Below, piece by piece: positions 1 through 8,011 of a DNA stretch of 64,000 bases; within the stretch, counting starts at the first letter, position 1; every line of letters starts with the position of its first letter. The DNA is from Gracilibacter sp. BRH_c7a (GTDB lineage: Bacteria > Bacillota > Desulfitobacteriia > Desulfitobacteriales > Syntrophobotulaceae). The translations under genes were made by a program, and so were the position numbers. Under the pieces are notes generated by a model. The model was not told the origin of the DNA, did not search any database, and saw only the letters and a program-made list of their open reading frames with translations. The DNA lies in NCBI GenBank assembly GCA_001516055.1, contig LOEZ01000019.1:186001-250000 (forward strand). Reading direction: 5' to 3'.

Positions 1-1764
1 ACCAGGCTTACCATCTTTGCGCAGTAATCCCAATTCATATTTTTTGAATTTAGGCGGCCCTTCTGTGGGGATATTGAAACCTTCTGGATGGGCTCTGAGA
101 TCATCAATCGTAACAGGAACATTTAAGGTACGCAATACTTCTTTAATGCCCTCTTCTTCGCATTTTTCGCCACCGCCCCAGAATTCTTTTGTAAAGCCTA
201 AAGCATTACCGATTTCAAAGCAGGTTCTCCAGTCCGAACGAGCTTCTCCCGCAGGCTCAACAATGGGCTCTCTCAGATAAATTGTCCTGCCGAAATTACC
301 TAGAGCAGCCATTCTTTCGTAACACATAGCCGCTGGTAACACCATATCCATAAAGTTATGCGTCCATGGGCGGATATAATAGTCAGCAGCCACTGAGAAG
401 TCCATTTTTTCTATGGCTTTTTGGTACAGTTGTGACTGCGGCCACATCATGGCATTGCCACCGACCATAACCATTGCTCTGATGGCTCCAGTATCTACAT
501 ACTCAACTAGGCGATTTGCTTGGATGGTATTCTCGATTTCAGCCCAGACGGGAAAATAATCAGTATCTACGCGTTTGTCTTTAATTTTCGGGAATAAATC
601 GGCTTCCCTTAAAAAAGCAGTGGTGGCTGAATCGTTAAAGCTAATTGACTCAGTAGGCATGGTAACGGCACCCTCTACATCATAATTGCCAACCAACCCA
701 ATTAAGCTCACAATAGCACGATGGTTATTGTGAGAATTAGAAGAATGAGCTGTCCCGCATGCACTGCCAATCCAAGTACTGGGACGGTCGGTAGCCCATA
801 ATATAGCGGCTTCCTCAATTAGACTGGCTGGAACACGCGTAATTTCTTCTACTTTTTCGGGAGTAAATTCCTTGACATATTCTGCATATTCCTCAAAACC
901 ATGCGTCCAATTCTCTACGAACTCTTTGTCATAGAGGCCGTCACGGATTATAACATGAGCAAAGCCCAAAGCTAAGGCACCATCACTTCCAGGACGTAAT
1001 TGCAGATGAATATCGGCAAGAGAGCTTACTGTAGGTGTCACTTTAGGATCTACGACAATAAACTTAACCCCTTTTTCCTTAGATGCCAGTAGCTTATGGA
1101 AACCATAAGGCCCGGAATGAGCAGGGTTACTACTCCAAATCAAACAAACTTTTGTTTTATCTGAAGGAGCACTACCCATAGTAGGACGGCCGTAAACTAT
1201 CTGAGTAGTTAATTGGGGAGCTTTGGCACAGGTAGAACTCTCGCAACCATAATTAGGGGAACCAAAAGTATAGGCTAAGCGTCGAATTGCCGGACGGCCT
1301 TCTTTAGGGTCACCAGCGTAGAACATGACTTTTTCTGCACCATATTCCTTTTTGATTTTATTTAAGTTTTCTGCGATAGTCTTAAGTGCTTCATCCCACG
1401 TGATTCTTTCCCAACCTGGATCTGAAGATCCCTTAGGCGTTGTTCTTTTCATCGGGTAGAGCAAGCGATGTGGATCATACAGCTCTTGCAAGGAAGCAAT
1501 CCCTTTGCTACACAAAGGAGAATTTGGATAATTTTCGCGAGATTCGACTTTAATAATCTTATTATCTTGAATAGTAGCTTTAACCCCGCATTTTGGCACG
1601 GTATTGCACATATCACAGAAAGAGTAGCCATAGGTCACTGGCGCATCGCTGTCAGCTGCAAGTACATTCTCAGGGAAAACGAAACTCCAAGGCTGAGCTA
1701 CAAGTGTAGCTCCAGCTGCAGCGGAGCCCTTTAAAAAGTCACGTCTTGAAACCTTTCTGCCCAT
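1..1764 (-). CDS. Tat-exported molybdopterin oxidoreductase, catalytic subunit (3' end cut by window edge)
   Basis: The first 588 codons of a DMSO-reductase-family (bis-MGD) oxidoreductase are present; the C-terminus lies beyond base 1. The protein opens with a twin-arginine signal (SRRDFLKGS, residues 6-14) and an Ala-rich hydrophobic stretch, so the enzyme should act outside the membrane. A cysteine group (CX2CX5C near residue 50, a further Cys about 30 residues on in PLCSKG) would bind the [4Fe-4S] cluster. Two cysteines around residue 150 (GCESSTC) lie where PsrA/PhsA-type enzymes carry their metal ligand. The start at 1764 has a GGAGGTG site just upstream. The Fe-S subunit lies 58 nt upstream in the same operon. 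The substrate cannot be read from sequence; sulfur compounds are one possibility by family. Confidence 0.9.
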   Translation of the reverse strand, partial: MGRKVSRRDFLKGSAAAGATLVAQPWSFVFPENVLAADSDAPVTYGYSFCDMCNTVPKCGVKATIQDNKIIKVESRENYPNSPLCSKGIASLQELYDPHRLLYPMKRTTPKGSSDPGWERITWDEALKTIAENLNKIKKEYGAEKVMFYAGDPKEGRPAIRRLAYTFGSPNYGCESSTCAKAPQLTTQIVYGRPTMGSAPSDKTKVCLIWSSNPAHSGPYGFHKLLASKEKGVKFIVVDPKVTPTVSSLADIHLQLRPGSDGALALGFAHVIIRDGLYDKEFVENWTHGFEEYAEYVKEFTPEKVEEITRVPASLIEEAAILWATDRPSTWIGSACGTAHSSNSHNNHRAIVSLIGLVGNYDVEGAVTMPTESISFNDSATTAFLREADLFPKIKDKRVDTDYFPVWAEIENTIQANRLVEYVDTGAIRAMVMVGGNAMMWPQSQLYQKAIEKMDFSVAADYYIRPWTHNFMDMVLPAAMCYERMAALGNFGRTIYLREPIVEPAGEARSDWRTCFEIGNALGFTKEFWGGGEKCEEEGIKEVLRTLNVPVTIDDLRAHPEGFNIPTEGPPKFKKYELGLLRKDGKPG

Positions 1765-1822
1765 TTAACGACACCTCCCATAGCTCTTTGAGGAAACTTT
1801 TTTATGTTTAAAATGTTTTTTA

Positions 1823-2605
1823 TTACTCATTATCATTGTCTCCTCCTTTGGAAGATTTTTTTCTGCTAATCCCGACTCCAACAGCTACTGCAGCGACACC
1901 AGCTACGGCTATGCCTGCAGGTACCGCATATTTTCCAACAGAACTCTTACTCTCTGCTGGTTTTGCTGAAGCGGATGCACTCATTACTGCCGCTAACGGT
2001 AGTAAGTCACGATCCATATTTTCCGGTATCACGTAGTAGATACTAGTTCCCTCTATGTTTATTGCATTATGACTTGCTATATATTTTGATATTTCACTTT
2101 CAGGATCTTCCACATCGCCAAAGATACGGCATTTTCCAGGACAATTATGAACACATGCTGGCTTAAGCCCTTCAGATATACGTTCATTGCAGAAAGTACA
2201 TTTTTCCACGACTTTTAGGCGTTTTACACTCTCTTCCTCGTAAGGTGCAACTACACCAGGAAAACTTGTAATATCATCTTCTACCAGATGTCTTTGCTCA
2301 TATGGACATTCATTAACGCATAATCCGCAACCAATACATTTTTCATAATCCACTAGTACAGTTCCGTTCTCGGTTTTGTAAGATGCCCCAGTTGGACAGA
2401 TTTCTACGCAAGCTGGATTTTCACAATGCATGCATAAGGTTGAAAGAAACTTCTGGTTGGCTTTGGGATATTCCCCCCATTCCAAGACATTCACTGCGTT
2501 ATAGTTAATACCAGGTCTTGTACCATTTTGCATTTTGCATGCAACAACACACCCGTAACAGCCAGCACATTTTGTCAGGTCAAAAAGCATTGCAAGTTTT
2601 GCCAA
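1823..2605 (-). CDS. Four-cluster ferredoxin subunit with C-terminal membrane anchor
   Basis: This 260-residue electron-transfer subunit partners the molybdoenzyme encoded directly downstream. Four cysteine groups are visible: CAGCYGCVVAC near residue 13, CMHCENPACVEIC near 58, CIGCGLCVNEC near 90, and CTFC...CVHNC near 136-155, as in DmsB/PhsB/NrfC proteins with four [4Fe-4S] clusters. Unusually, residues about 222-245 form a hydrophobic Ala/Val/Gly-rich helix followed by a Lys/Ser/Asp tail, which looks like a C-terminal membrane anchor. No DmsC- or NrfD-type membrane subunit is seen beside it, so the tether may replace one. It has no signal peptide of its own and would be exported with its Tat partner. 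Start 2605 is the only good ATG before the first Cys motif. Confidence 0.9.
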   Translation of the reverse strand: MAKLAMLFDLTKCAGCYGCVVACKMQNGTRPGINYNAVNVLEWGEYPKANQKFLSTLCMHCENPACVEICPTGASYKTENGTVLVDYEKCIGCGLCVNECPYEQRHLVEDDITSFPGVVAPYEEESVKRLKVVEKCTFCNERISEGLKPACVHNCPGKCRIFGDVEDPESEISKYIASHNAINIEGTSIYYVIPENMDRDLLPLAAVMSASASAKPAESKSSVGKYAVPAGIAVAGVAAVAVGVGISRKKSSKGGDNDNE

Positions 2606-2884
2606 AATACTACCTCCCTTTATATAATCCCACTTTGAATTAATACCTTTTCCTAACTCCTTTCATCATTTATATTTCTGTGATAATTCTAACAAATTAA
2701 ATTTTCAAAACATATATGCAGGGAACAATGCCGATATATAATGGTTACCAATAATAAAAAATAGCCAAGGCTAATAACGTTTTGTAGCCCTGACTTATTA
2801 TCCTGTCAATGGGAAAGAAGGTATTGAGTATGAATGTGAAAAATGGTATATTAAAATCAACAAAAATTACCATTCTCCGAATAT

Positions 2885-2912
2885 TTGATTGTCAATGTAC
2901 TATATATATAAT
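2885..2912 (+). promoter_or_regulatory. Sigma-A-type promoter of the Crp/Fnr-family gene
   Basis: TTGATT at 2885-2890 and TATAAT at 2907-2912 are separated by 16 bp and lie 39 bp before the regulator's ATG. The -35 overlaps a TTGAT that resembles one half of an FNR site, but the second half is not convincing. The remainder of the 345-bp divergent gap (2606-2950) is AT-rich and holds no ORF or hairpin that I can support; it must also carry the promoter of the minus-strand molybdoenzyme operon. Confidence 0.55.
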
Positions 2913-2950
2913 AAGCATTAGCACAGTCGGTTAGGAGTAGTGATCGGACA

Positions 2951-3706
2951 ATGAACAACTTTAATTCTATATTAACAACCAATCATCCACAAAGAGAATC
3001 AAAGTTTGCTGAATACGCACATCTGGGACAAACCCATAAGTTCTTTGAGGGAGAGACCATTGCTAAATGTTGCAAAAGTGATGACGATCTGTATTTGTAC
3101 TATATCATTAGTGGAAGTATAAGGGTTCGATACCAACGAAGTGATGATACTTCAATAGAATTATTTTACCGTGATAAAGGGAATATTCTACAGGCAGAAT
3201 ATATTCAATTTGGTTCTATTTGCAATGATAAGTTGAAAATGCTTGCGAAACAGAATACAGTAGTATCAGCATTTTCAAAAAAACAGCTCTTTGAGCTATT
3301 ACAAAATGATAAAGAATTATTTGATGAATTCCTCTATACGATACATTTAACCTATGCAACTTTGGGCCACCGTATCATCAATACTGCCCTTTTATCCTCA
3401 AGTGAAAAAATTCTTAACTGGCTGGGCAAACTTTGCTCAGTAAATGAACCAGATAAGCAGGGATATTATAAACTTCCTTGCGAACTTACTCAACAGCAAA
3501 TAGCCGATTTATTATTTATCCATGTAACAACGTGCAATAAACTATTTTCTTTCTTGGAAAGAGATAATTTAGTTAAAAAAACGAAGAAGCACATTCTAGT
3601 TTACGATTGGCAAACACTCCAAGAATTCCTTGAAGATGAAAAGATACTATGTAGTGATACCAAAAATCTGAAAAAGATGAAAAAACACTATGTAATAAAG
3701 CCATAA
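2951..3706 (+). CDS. Crp/Fnr-family transcriptional regulator
   Basis: A 251-residue protein with the Crp/Fnr layout: a cyclic-nucleotide-binding-like beta-roll (about residues 25-135, including IISGSIRVRY) and a C-terminal winged helix-turn-helix (about 165-225, with QQIADLLFIHVTTCNKL as recognition region). It is divergent from the molybdoenzyme/ferredoxin operon, which makes it the likely regulator of that operon, as is common for CprK- and Fnr-like proteins of Desulfitobacterium-type bacteria. No N-terminal cysteine cluster typical of Fnr is present, although C42-C43 and C76 could serve as redox sensors. The effector is unknown. The RBS (AGGAG) is 13 nt from the ATG, somewhat far. Confidence 0.85.
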   Translation: MNNFNSILTTNHPQRESKFAEYAHLGQTHKFFEGETIAKCCKSDDDLYLYYIISGSIRVRYQRSDDTSIELFYRDKGNILQAEYIQFGSICNDKLKMLAKQNTVVSAFSKKQLFELLQNDKELFDEFLYTIHLTYATLGHRIINTALLSSSEKILNWLGKLCSVNEPDKQGYYKLPCELTQQQIADLLFIHVTTCNKLFSFLERDNLVKKTKKHILVYDWQTLQEFLEDEKILCSDTKNLKKMKKHYVIKP

Positions 3707-3729
3707 GACTAGAAGGTAACAGGGTATAT

Positions 3730-3779
3730 GATGAAGCACCCACAGCTTTACTATTCCATTAGGCTTTGGTCGCTTCATC
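3730..3779. terminator. Bidirectional terminator hairpin between convergent genes
   Basis: GATGAAGC at 3730-3737 pairs with GCTTCATC at 3772-3779, and the arms continue with mismatches (ACCCACAGC against GCTTTGGT). It lies between the plus-strand regulator and the minus-strand metA, which converge here. Confidence 0.55.
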
Positions 3780-3788
3780 TTTAAATCA

Positions 3789-4712
3789 TTACTTCCCCAA
3801 TTGACTTAGATCATAAGGCGTCTCTTGATAGACATAGTAATTCAACCAGTTCATAAACAATAGATAGGAGTGTCCCCGCCACGTGACCAAGGGATGATTA
3901 TCCGGATTATCTCCGGGGTAATAATTTGCAGGAACTTCGATGTCCAAACCCTTGTCTATATCTCTTTGATACTCGCTTTGCAGTGTCAACGGATCATATT
4001 CCGGATGACCTGTGAGGAAAACTTGGCGTCCATCTTTCCTGGCTACTAGATATACACCTGCTATATCTGATTGAGCCAGGATTTCTAATTCTTTATGTTT
4101 AATAATATCCTTTTGACGAACTTCTGTATGACGGGAATGAGGAGCCGAGAACTCGTCATCGAACCCCCTTAGAAACTTGTTATTATCTTTATTAATGATT
4201 TTATGACGGAAGACTCCGAACATCTTCGAATGTAACTGATACTTAGGGATACCATAGTGATAATATAGTCCGGCTTGGGCACCCCAGCAAACATGCATGG
4301 TAGAATAGACATTATGCAAGCTCCACTCCATAATATCCTGTAGCTCTTGCCAATAATCTACTTCTGTGAATTCCAAAAGTTCTACAGGTGCCCCTGTAAT
4401 AATAAGGCCGTCAAATTTTTGTTCTCTAACCTCTTCGAATGTCCTATAATACTTGGTTAAATACTCTCCTGGTGTATTGACGGGATTATGACTCTTTGGA
4501 TGCAAGAGGGTAATCTCTATTTGTAAAGGAGAATTACTTAACAATCTGAGATATTGAGTTTCGGTAATTATTTTAGTTGGCATGATATTCAGGAAAGCTA
4601 TATTCAAAGGTCTGATATCCTGCGCAAGTGCTCTATGCTCACCCATCACAAAAATGTTTTCTTGCTCCAGTAGTCCTTTGGCTGGAAGAGAGTCTGGTAT
4701 TTTAATTGGCAT
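3789..4712 (-). CDS. metAA: Homoserine O-acetyltransferase (MetA family)
   Basis: This 307-residue enzyme activates homoserine at the first committed step of methionine synthesis. The nucleophile is C142 within VCWGAQAG. The family uses either succinyl- or acetyl-CoA, and position 111 is a known discriminator: here it is Glu (GAPVELLEF), as in the Bacillus acetyl-CoA-using form, rather than the Gly of E. coli. The product is therefore predicted to be O-acetylhomoserine. It is the last gene of a minus-strand operon (tcdA - rrf2 - larE - metA), 41 nt after larE. The Rrf2 regulator in the operon suggests control by sulfur or Fe-S status. Length and start match the family. Confidence 0.92.
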   Translation of the reverse strand: MPIKIPDSLPAKGLLEQENIFVMGEHRALAQDIRPLNIAFLNIMPTKIITETQYLRLLSNSPLQIEITLLHPKSHNPVNTPGEYLTKYYRTFEEVREQKFDGLIITGAPVELLEFTEVDYWQELQDIMEWSLHNVYSTMHVCWGAQAGLYYHYGIPKYQLHSKMFGVFRHKIINKDNNKFLRGFDDEFSAPHSRHTEVRQKDIIKHKELEILAQSDIAGVYLVARKDGRQVFLTGHPEYDPLTLQSEYQRDIDKGLDIEVPANYYPGDNPDNHPLVTWRGHSYLLFMNWLNYYVYQETPYDLSQLGK

Positions 4713-4753
4713 ATCTGTACCTCGCTAATTTATTTAAGCTTATTAACTGTTTT

Positions 4754-5572
4754 CTATATCTTTAAAGTCTCATTCATACTACCGCTACGATATCCTCTAA
4801 GATCTAGAACTACATATGTAAATCCTAGAAGCTTAAGTTCATCTGCCACTTTATCCATAAAGGCCACATCTGTGAATCTGCATCTTTCTTCGGGGGCAAC
4901 CTCAATTCTGGCAATTTCTCCATGATGGCGCACTCTCACTTGCTTAAAACCAAGATTTAGCAGATATTGTTCAGCTTTGTCAATCATACTTAACTTTTCC
5001 TTGGTAATCTCCTGTCCATAAGGAATCCTCGATACCAGACAGGCGAAAGATGGTTTATCCCAAGTCGGGAGTCCAAATTCTTGAGACAATTCACGGATGT
5101 CTTCCTTGGTTAGGCTAGCATCAATGAGCGGACTCTTAATTCCTAACTCATTAAGAGCTTGCATTCCTGGGCGATAATCGTCGATATCATCCAGATTCGA
5201 ACCATCTACAATATGCTGAACATCCAGTTGGGTAGCCAGACTCTTGATTCTGCCGAAGAGTTCCTTTTTACATATATAACATCTCTCCGGAGGATTTTGA
5301 CAGAATTTTGGGTTATCCAGTTCACTGAAATTTATTATGTGTTGAGGGAGTCTTATCCTTCTACAAAAATCAACACTAATATTTAACTCTCTAACTGGAT
5401 ATATAGTTGAATTGACCGTTACCGGTATGGCGTTATCTCCCAATACATTATAGGCGACATGTAAGAGAAAAGTACTGTCTACTCCTCCTGAAAAAGCAAT
5501 AATGACTTTCTCCATCCTCGACAAATTGTGCTTTAGAACATCTAATTTCTTATAATACTCTATTTCTCTCAT
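4754..5572 (-). CDS. larE: LarE-family ATP-dependent sacrificial sulfur transferase
   Basis: This 272-residue PP-loop protein carries the ATP-pyrophosphatase motif SGGVDSTFL (residues 28-36), a CYIC motif at 98-101 and FACLVSRIPYG around C178, the position matching the cysteine that LarE sacrifices as its sulfur source. In Lactobacillus, LarE adds sulfur to a nicotinate-derived precursor for the nickel-pincer cofactor of lactate racemase. No larA, larB or larC is seen nearby. Its neighbours are an Rrf2 regulator and metA, so a different sulfur-transfer role is possible. The gene starts 29 nt after the rrf2 stop. Confidence 0.85.
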   Translation of the reverse strand: MREIEYYKKLDVLKHNLSRMEKVIIAFSGGVDSTFLLHVAYNVLGDNAIPVTVNSTIYPVRELNISVDFCRRIRLPQHIINFSELDNPKFCQNPPERCYICKKELFGRIKSLATQLDVQHIVDGSNLDDIDDYRPGMQALNELGIKSPLIDASLTKEDIRELSQEFGLPTWDKPSFACLVSRIPYGQEITKEKLSMIDKAEQYLLNLGFKQVRVRHHGEIARIEVAPEERCRFTDVAFMDKVADELKLLGFTYVVLDLRGYRSGSMNETLKI

Positions 5573-5601
5573 TAATTAAATAACCTCATTTATCTTTTAA
5601 T

Positions 5602-6051
5602 CTATATGGAATAATTATCGAATGAATTCTCTTGCATCTTCTGAGACTCCAGTATCAAATCTTCAATAGTATATGAATCAAGTACTTGAGTAATCGCATC
5701 CCTTAAATCTTCCCACACTATTTTGGTTACACAGGCTTCAGTTCGGGAACACTCACCTAGCTTATCCTCATTTACACAATCAACAGGTGCAAGCGGTCCT
5801 TCTAAAGCTCGTACGATGTCTCCAACCTTAATCAGTCTAGGTTCTTTAGCCAGGATATACCCTCCTTGAAAACCTCTTATACTCTTAATCAAACCATTCT
5901 GTTTTAAAGTTATAAGTAACTGCTCCAGATATCTTTCCGATAATTGTTGACGCCCAGCTATATTATTAATGGTGACAGGCCCTTCACCCTCATGAAGTGA
6001 GATATCTAGAACAGCCCTTAATCCATACCTTCCTTTTGTAGATATTTTCAT
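5602..6051 (-). CDS. Rrf2-family regulator, IscR-like, with putative Fe-S cysteines
   Basis: A 149-residue Rrf2-family winged-helix repressor beginning MKISTKGRYGLRAVLD. The DNA-binding helix lies around LSERYLEQLL. Three cysteines, in a C-X8-C-X5-C pattern at about residues 92-107, sit where IscR binds its iron-sulfur cluster; CymR of Bacillus lacks them. The gene overlaps the upstream tcdA by 4 nt (ATGA), so the two are translationally coupled. It probably regulates its own operon, including larE and metA, in response to Fe-S or cysteine status. IscS/IscU partners are not in the window. Confidence 0.85.
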   Translation of the reverse strand: MKISTKGRYGLRAVLDISLHEGEGPVTINNIAGRQQLSERYLEQLLITLKQNGLIKSIRGFQGGYILAKEPRLIKVGDIVRALEGPLAPVDCVNEDKLGECSRTEACVTKIVWEDLRDAITQVLDSYTIEDLILESQKMQENSFDNYSI

Positions 6052-6812
6052 CCTAATTCCTTCTTTCCTAATAAATCATTGATTACTTCTCCGGCTAACA
6101 ACAAACCAACAACCGAGGGTACAAAAGAAATACTGCCAGGAATCTGTCTTTTTTTAGTACAATGTGCATCTCCACCTGGACAGATGCAATTACTGCGACA
6201 ATCATCTACTAGGGGAAGCGGTTGTTGGGGAATCTCCGGAGAGTATACGACTTTAATCCCTTTTGTGATACCTTCTTTCTTGAGAAGTTTACGAACTGCT
6301 TTAGCAAGTGGACAGCCTGTTGTCAGTGAAATATCTGCCGCTCGAAAACCATAAGCATTCAACCTGTTACCTGCGCCCATACTAGAGACAAAAGAAATCT
6401 TCCGCTGATAACATTCCTTAGCAAGGCTGACTTTGCTTTTTACGGTATCTATGGCGTCCACTACATAATCAGGTTTATCACCTAAGAAGTAATTTGCATC
6501 TTGTTCAGAGTAGAAACTCTTGAATACTTGTACGTTTGCTTTAGGGTTAATATCTAGAATCCTCTTTTTCATCACTTCTACCTTAGACTTACCTATTGTG
6601 GAATGCAAAGCAAGTAATTGGCGATTGACATTCGTTAAACAGATATCATCAAAATCAATCAGATTAAAACTTCCGATACCGGCTCTGGCCAATGCTTCTA
6701 CAGTAAACGAGCCAACCCCTCCCAGGCCGAATACAGAGACTCTACTGGCATTCAACTTAATTATAGCTTCTCTTCCTATAAGCAATTCGGTTCTTGAAAA
6801 TTGGTCTTGCAT
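6048..6812 (-). CDS. tcdA: ThiF/TcdA family: tRNA threonylcarbamoyladenosine dehydratase
   Basis: This 254-residue E1-like protein has the nucleotide-binding loop GLGGVGS (residues 29-35), a DIN segment, and a C-terminal CTKKRQIPGSISFVPSV stretch typical of TcdA/CsdL. The enzyme cyclises t6A37 to ct6A in tRNA using ATP. I chose the internal ATG at 6812 because GAGGT lies just upstream; a longer reading frame to 6860 would add 16 residues with no family match. It is the first gene of the operon leading to rrf2, larE and metA. The cysteine pair in CRSNCICPGGDAHC could bind a metal. Confidence 0.85.
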   Translation of the reverse strand: MQDQFSRTELLIGREAIIKLNASRVSVFGLGGVGSFTVEALARAGIGSFNLIDFDDICLTNVNRQLLALHSTIGKSKVEVMKKRILDINPKANVQVFKSFYSEQDANYFLGDKPDYVVDAIDTVKSKVSLAKECYQRKISFVSSMGAGNRLNAYGFRAADISLTTGCPLAKAVRKLLKKEGITKGIKVVYSPEIPQQPLPLVDDCRSNCICPGGDAHCTKKRQIPGSISFVPSVVGLLLAGEVINDLLGKKELG

Positions 6813-7321
6813 ATATACCTCATAAATATTTATTTGTTGGCTAACAAAATTGCATAACACACTATTTCTATCGACTTAGTAAAATACTACAATAGCTTTA
6901 AATTCTAGTCAACTGAACCTAAAAACATATTTTCTTCACAGATTGTCCAATATTTCTTCAAATTTATTCTTTATAATAAAGTTGCTCACACATATTCCCA
7001 AAGCCTATATAAAAAGTCTCAGGATTTTGTAAAAATTGTAGTATGTGATTAATAATCTCCTTACCTTATGTTGGACTCCTCGGAGTCCTTTTCTTTACTT
7101 AATTTTTACAGTTTATATATTTCTTAAACACTTTATGGTATAAATTGTTTAACTCTATATCCTAGTTAGTATTATTTAGCCAAGAAAGTTATCCTTAAAA
7201 AAGGTACAAAAGTAATAATTATGACGTCAGGTATATTAACTGCTTGTTATTCAAAATAATAGGCAAAGAAAGTATAACTTCTATAACAATCTGTTTTAAT
7301 AACATTGGGGGTATAAACAAC
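6813..7321. other. Intergenic region between tcdA and the response regulator
   Basis: About 500 bp of AT-rich divergent spacer. Apart from a compact hairpin with a T tail at 7073-7095 (separate entry), I see no ORF, tRNA or conserved riboswitch. A reading frame upstream of 7322 has no RBS and was not taken as coding. Promoters for both flanking operons must lie here. Confidence 0.5.
7073..7095 (+). terminator. Orphan intrinsic terminator or attenuator upstream of the response regulator
   Basis: GGACTCC (7073-7079) and GGAGTCC (7082-7088) form a perfect 7-bp stem with a 2-nt gap, followed by TTTTCTTT. No plus-strand gene ends before it, so it would end a short untranslated RNA or attenuate a long leader of the two-component operon. 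Confidence 0.55.
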
Positions 7322-8011
7322 ATGTCCAATAAAATCAGAATCCTAGTCGCTGAAGATGAATCTAAAATGAGAGATTTAATTTCTCTTTATCTTCGGAAAG
7401 AAAATTACGATGTCCTTGCTGTTGAAGATGGGCTCCAAGGATTAAACGAATTAGAAAAAGGAAATAATTTTGACCTCTATATCATTGACGTTATGATGCC
7501 TAAACTGGATGGCTTTGGTTTGAGCAAGGAAATCAGACAGTTTTCAGATAGCCCAATTATTTTCGTGACTGCCCGTGGAGAAGAGTATGAACGTCTGTTA
7601 GGTTTTGAACTAGGGGCAGATGATTATCTTACAAAACCTTTTAGCCCTAGAGAATTAATCGCCAGAGTAAAGGCCATTTTAAAAAGAACAAGCCCAGATA
7701 AAGAACAAAATCTAATAATCAACGAAGGAAATATCTACATTAATACTGCTGCCCGGGAAGTGCAAGTAGCTGGAGAAACAATTATCCTTACTCCTAAAGA
7801 ATTTGACCTTCTCGTTTACCTAATTAGAAGTAAGGGCAAAGTATTATCCAGAGAGCAAATTACTGAACAAGTATGGGACTATGATTATTACGGTGATCAA
7901 AGGACTGTAGATACCCATATTAAGAAATTGAGAGATAAACTTGGAAAGGATAGTCAAGTTTTGATTAAAACCATTTGGGGCGTAGGATATAAGGTTGAGG
8001 TGACTCTGTAA
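7322..8011 (+). CDS. OmpR/PhoB-family response regulator
   Basis: A 229-residue response regulator: receiver domain at residues 1-120 with acidic pocket E11/D12, phospho-acceptor D56 (IIDVMMP) and the conserved Lys in TKPFSPRE, then an OmpR-type winged helix (about 130-228, ending IKTIWGVGYKVE). The start at 7322 follows a GGGGG site at 9 nt spacing. A longer frame from 7244 lacks an RBS. The stop and the next gene's start form TAATG, so regulator and kinase are translationally coupled. The signal is not evident; the nearby exported Met/His-rich protein may be a target. Confidence 0.92.
   Translation: MSNKIRILVAEDESKMRDLISLYLRKENYDVLAVEDGLQGLNELEKGNNFDLYIIDVMMPKLDGFGLSKEIRQFSDSPIIFVTARGEEYERLLGFELGADDYLTKPFSPRELIARVKAILKRTSPDKEQNLIINEGNIYINTAAREVQVAGETIILTPKEFDLLVYLIRSKGKVLSREQITEQVWDYDYYGDQRTVDTHIKKLRDKLGKDSQVLIKTIWGVGYKVEVTL

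Noticed and set aside
2885-2905. A full FNR box (TTGAT-N4-ATCAA) before the Crp/Fnr-family gene.
   Set aside because: Only the first half-site matches; it overlaps the -35 box and may be chance.
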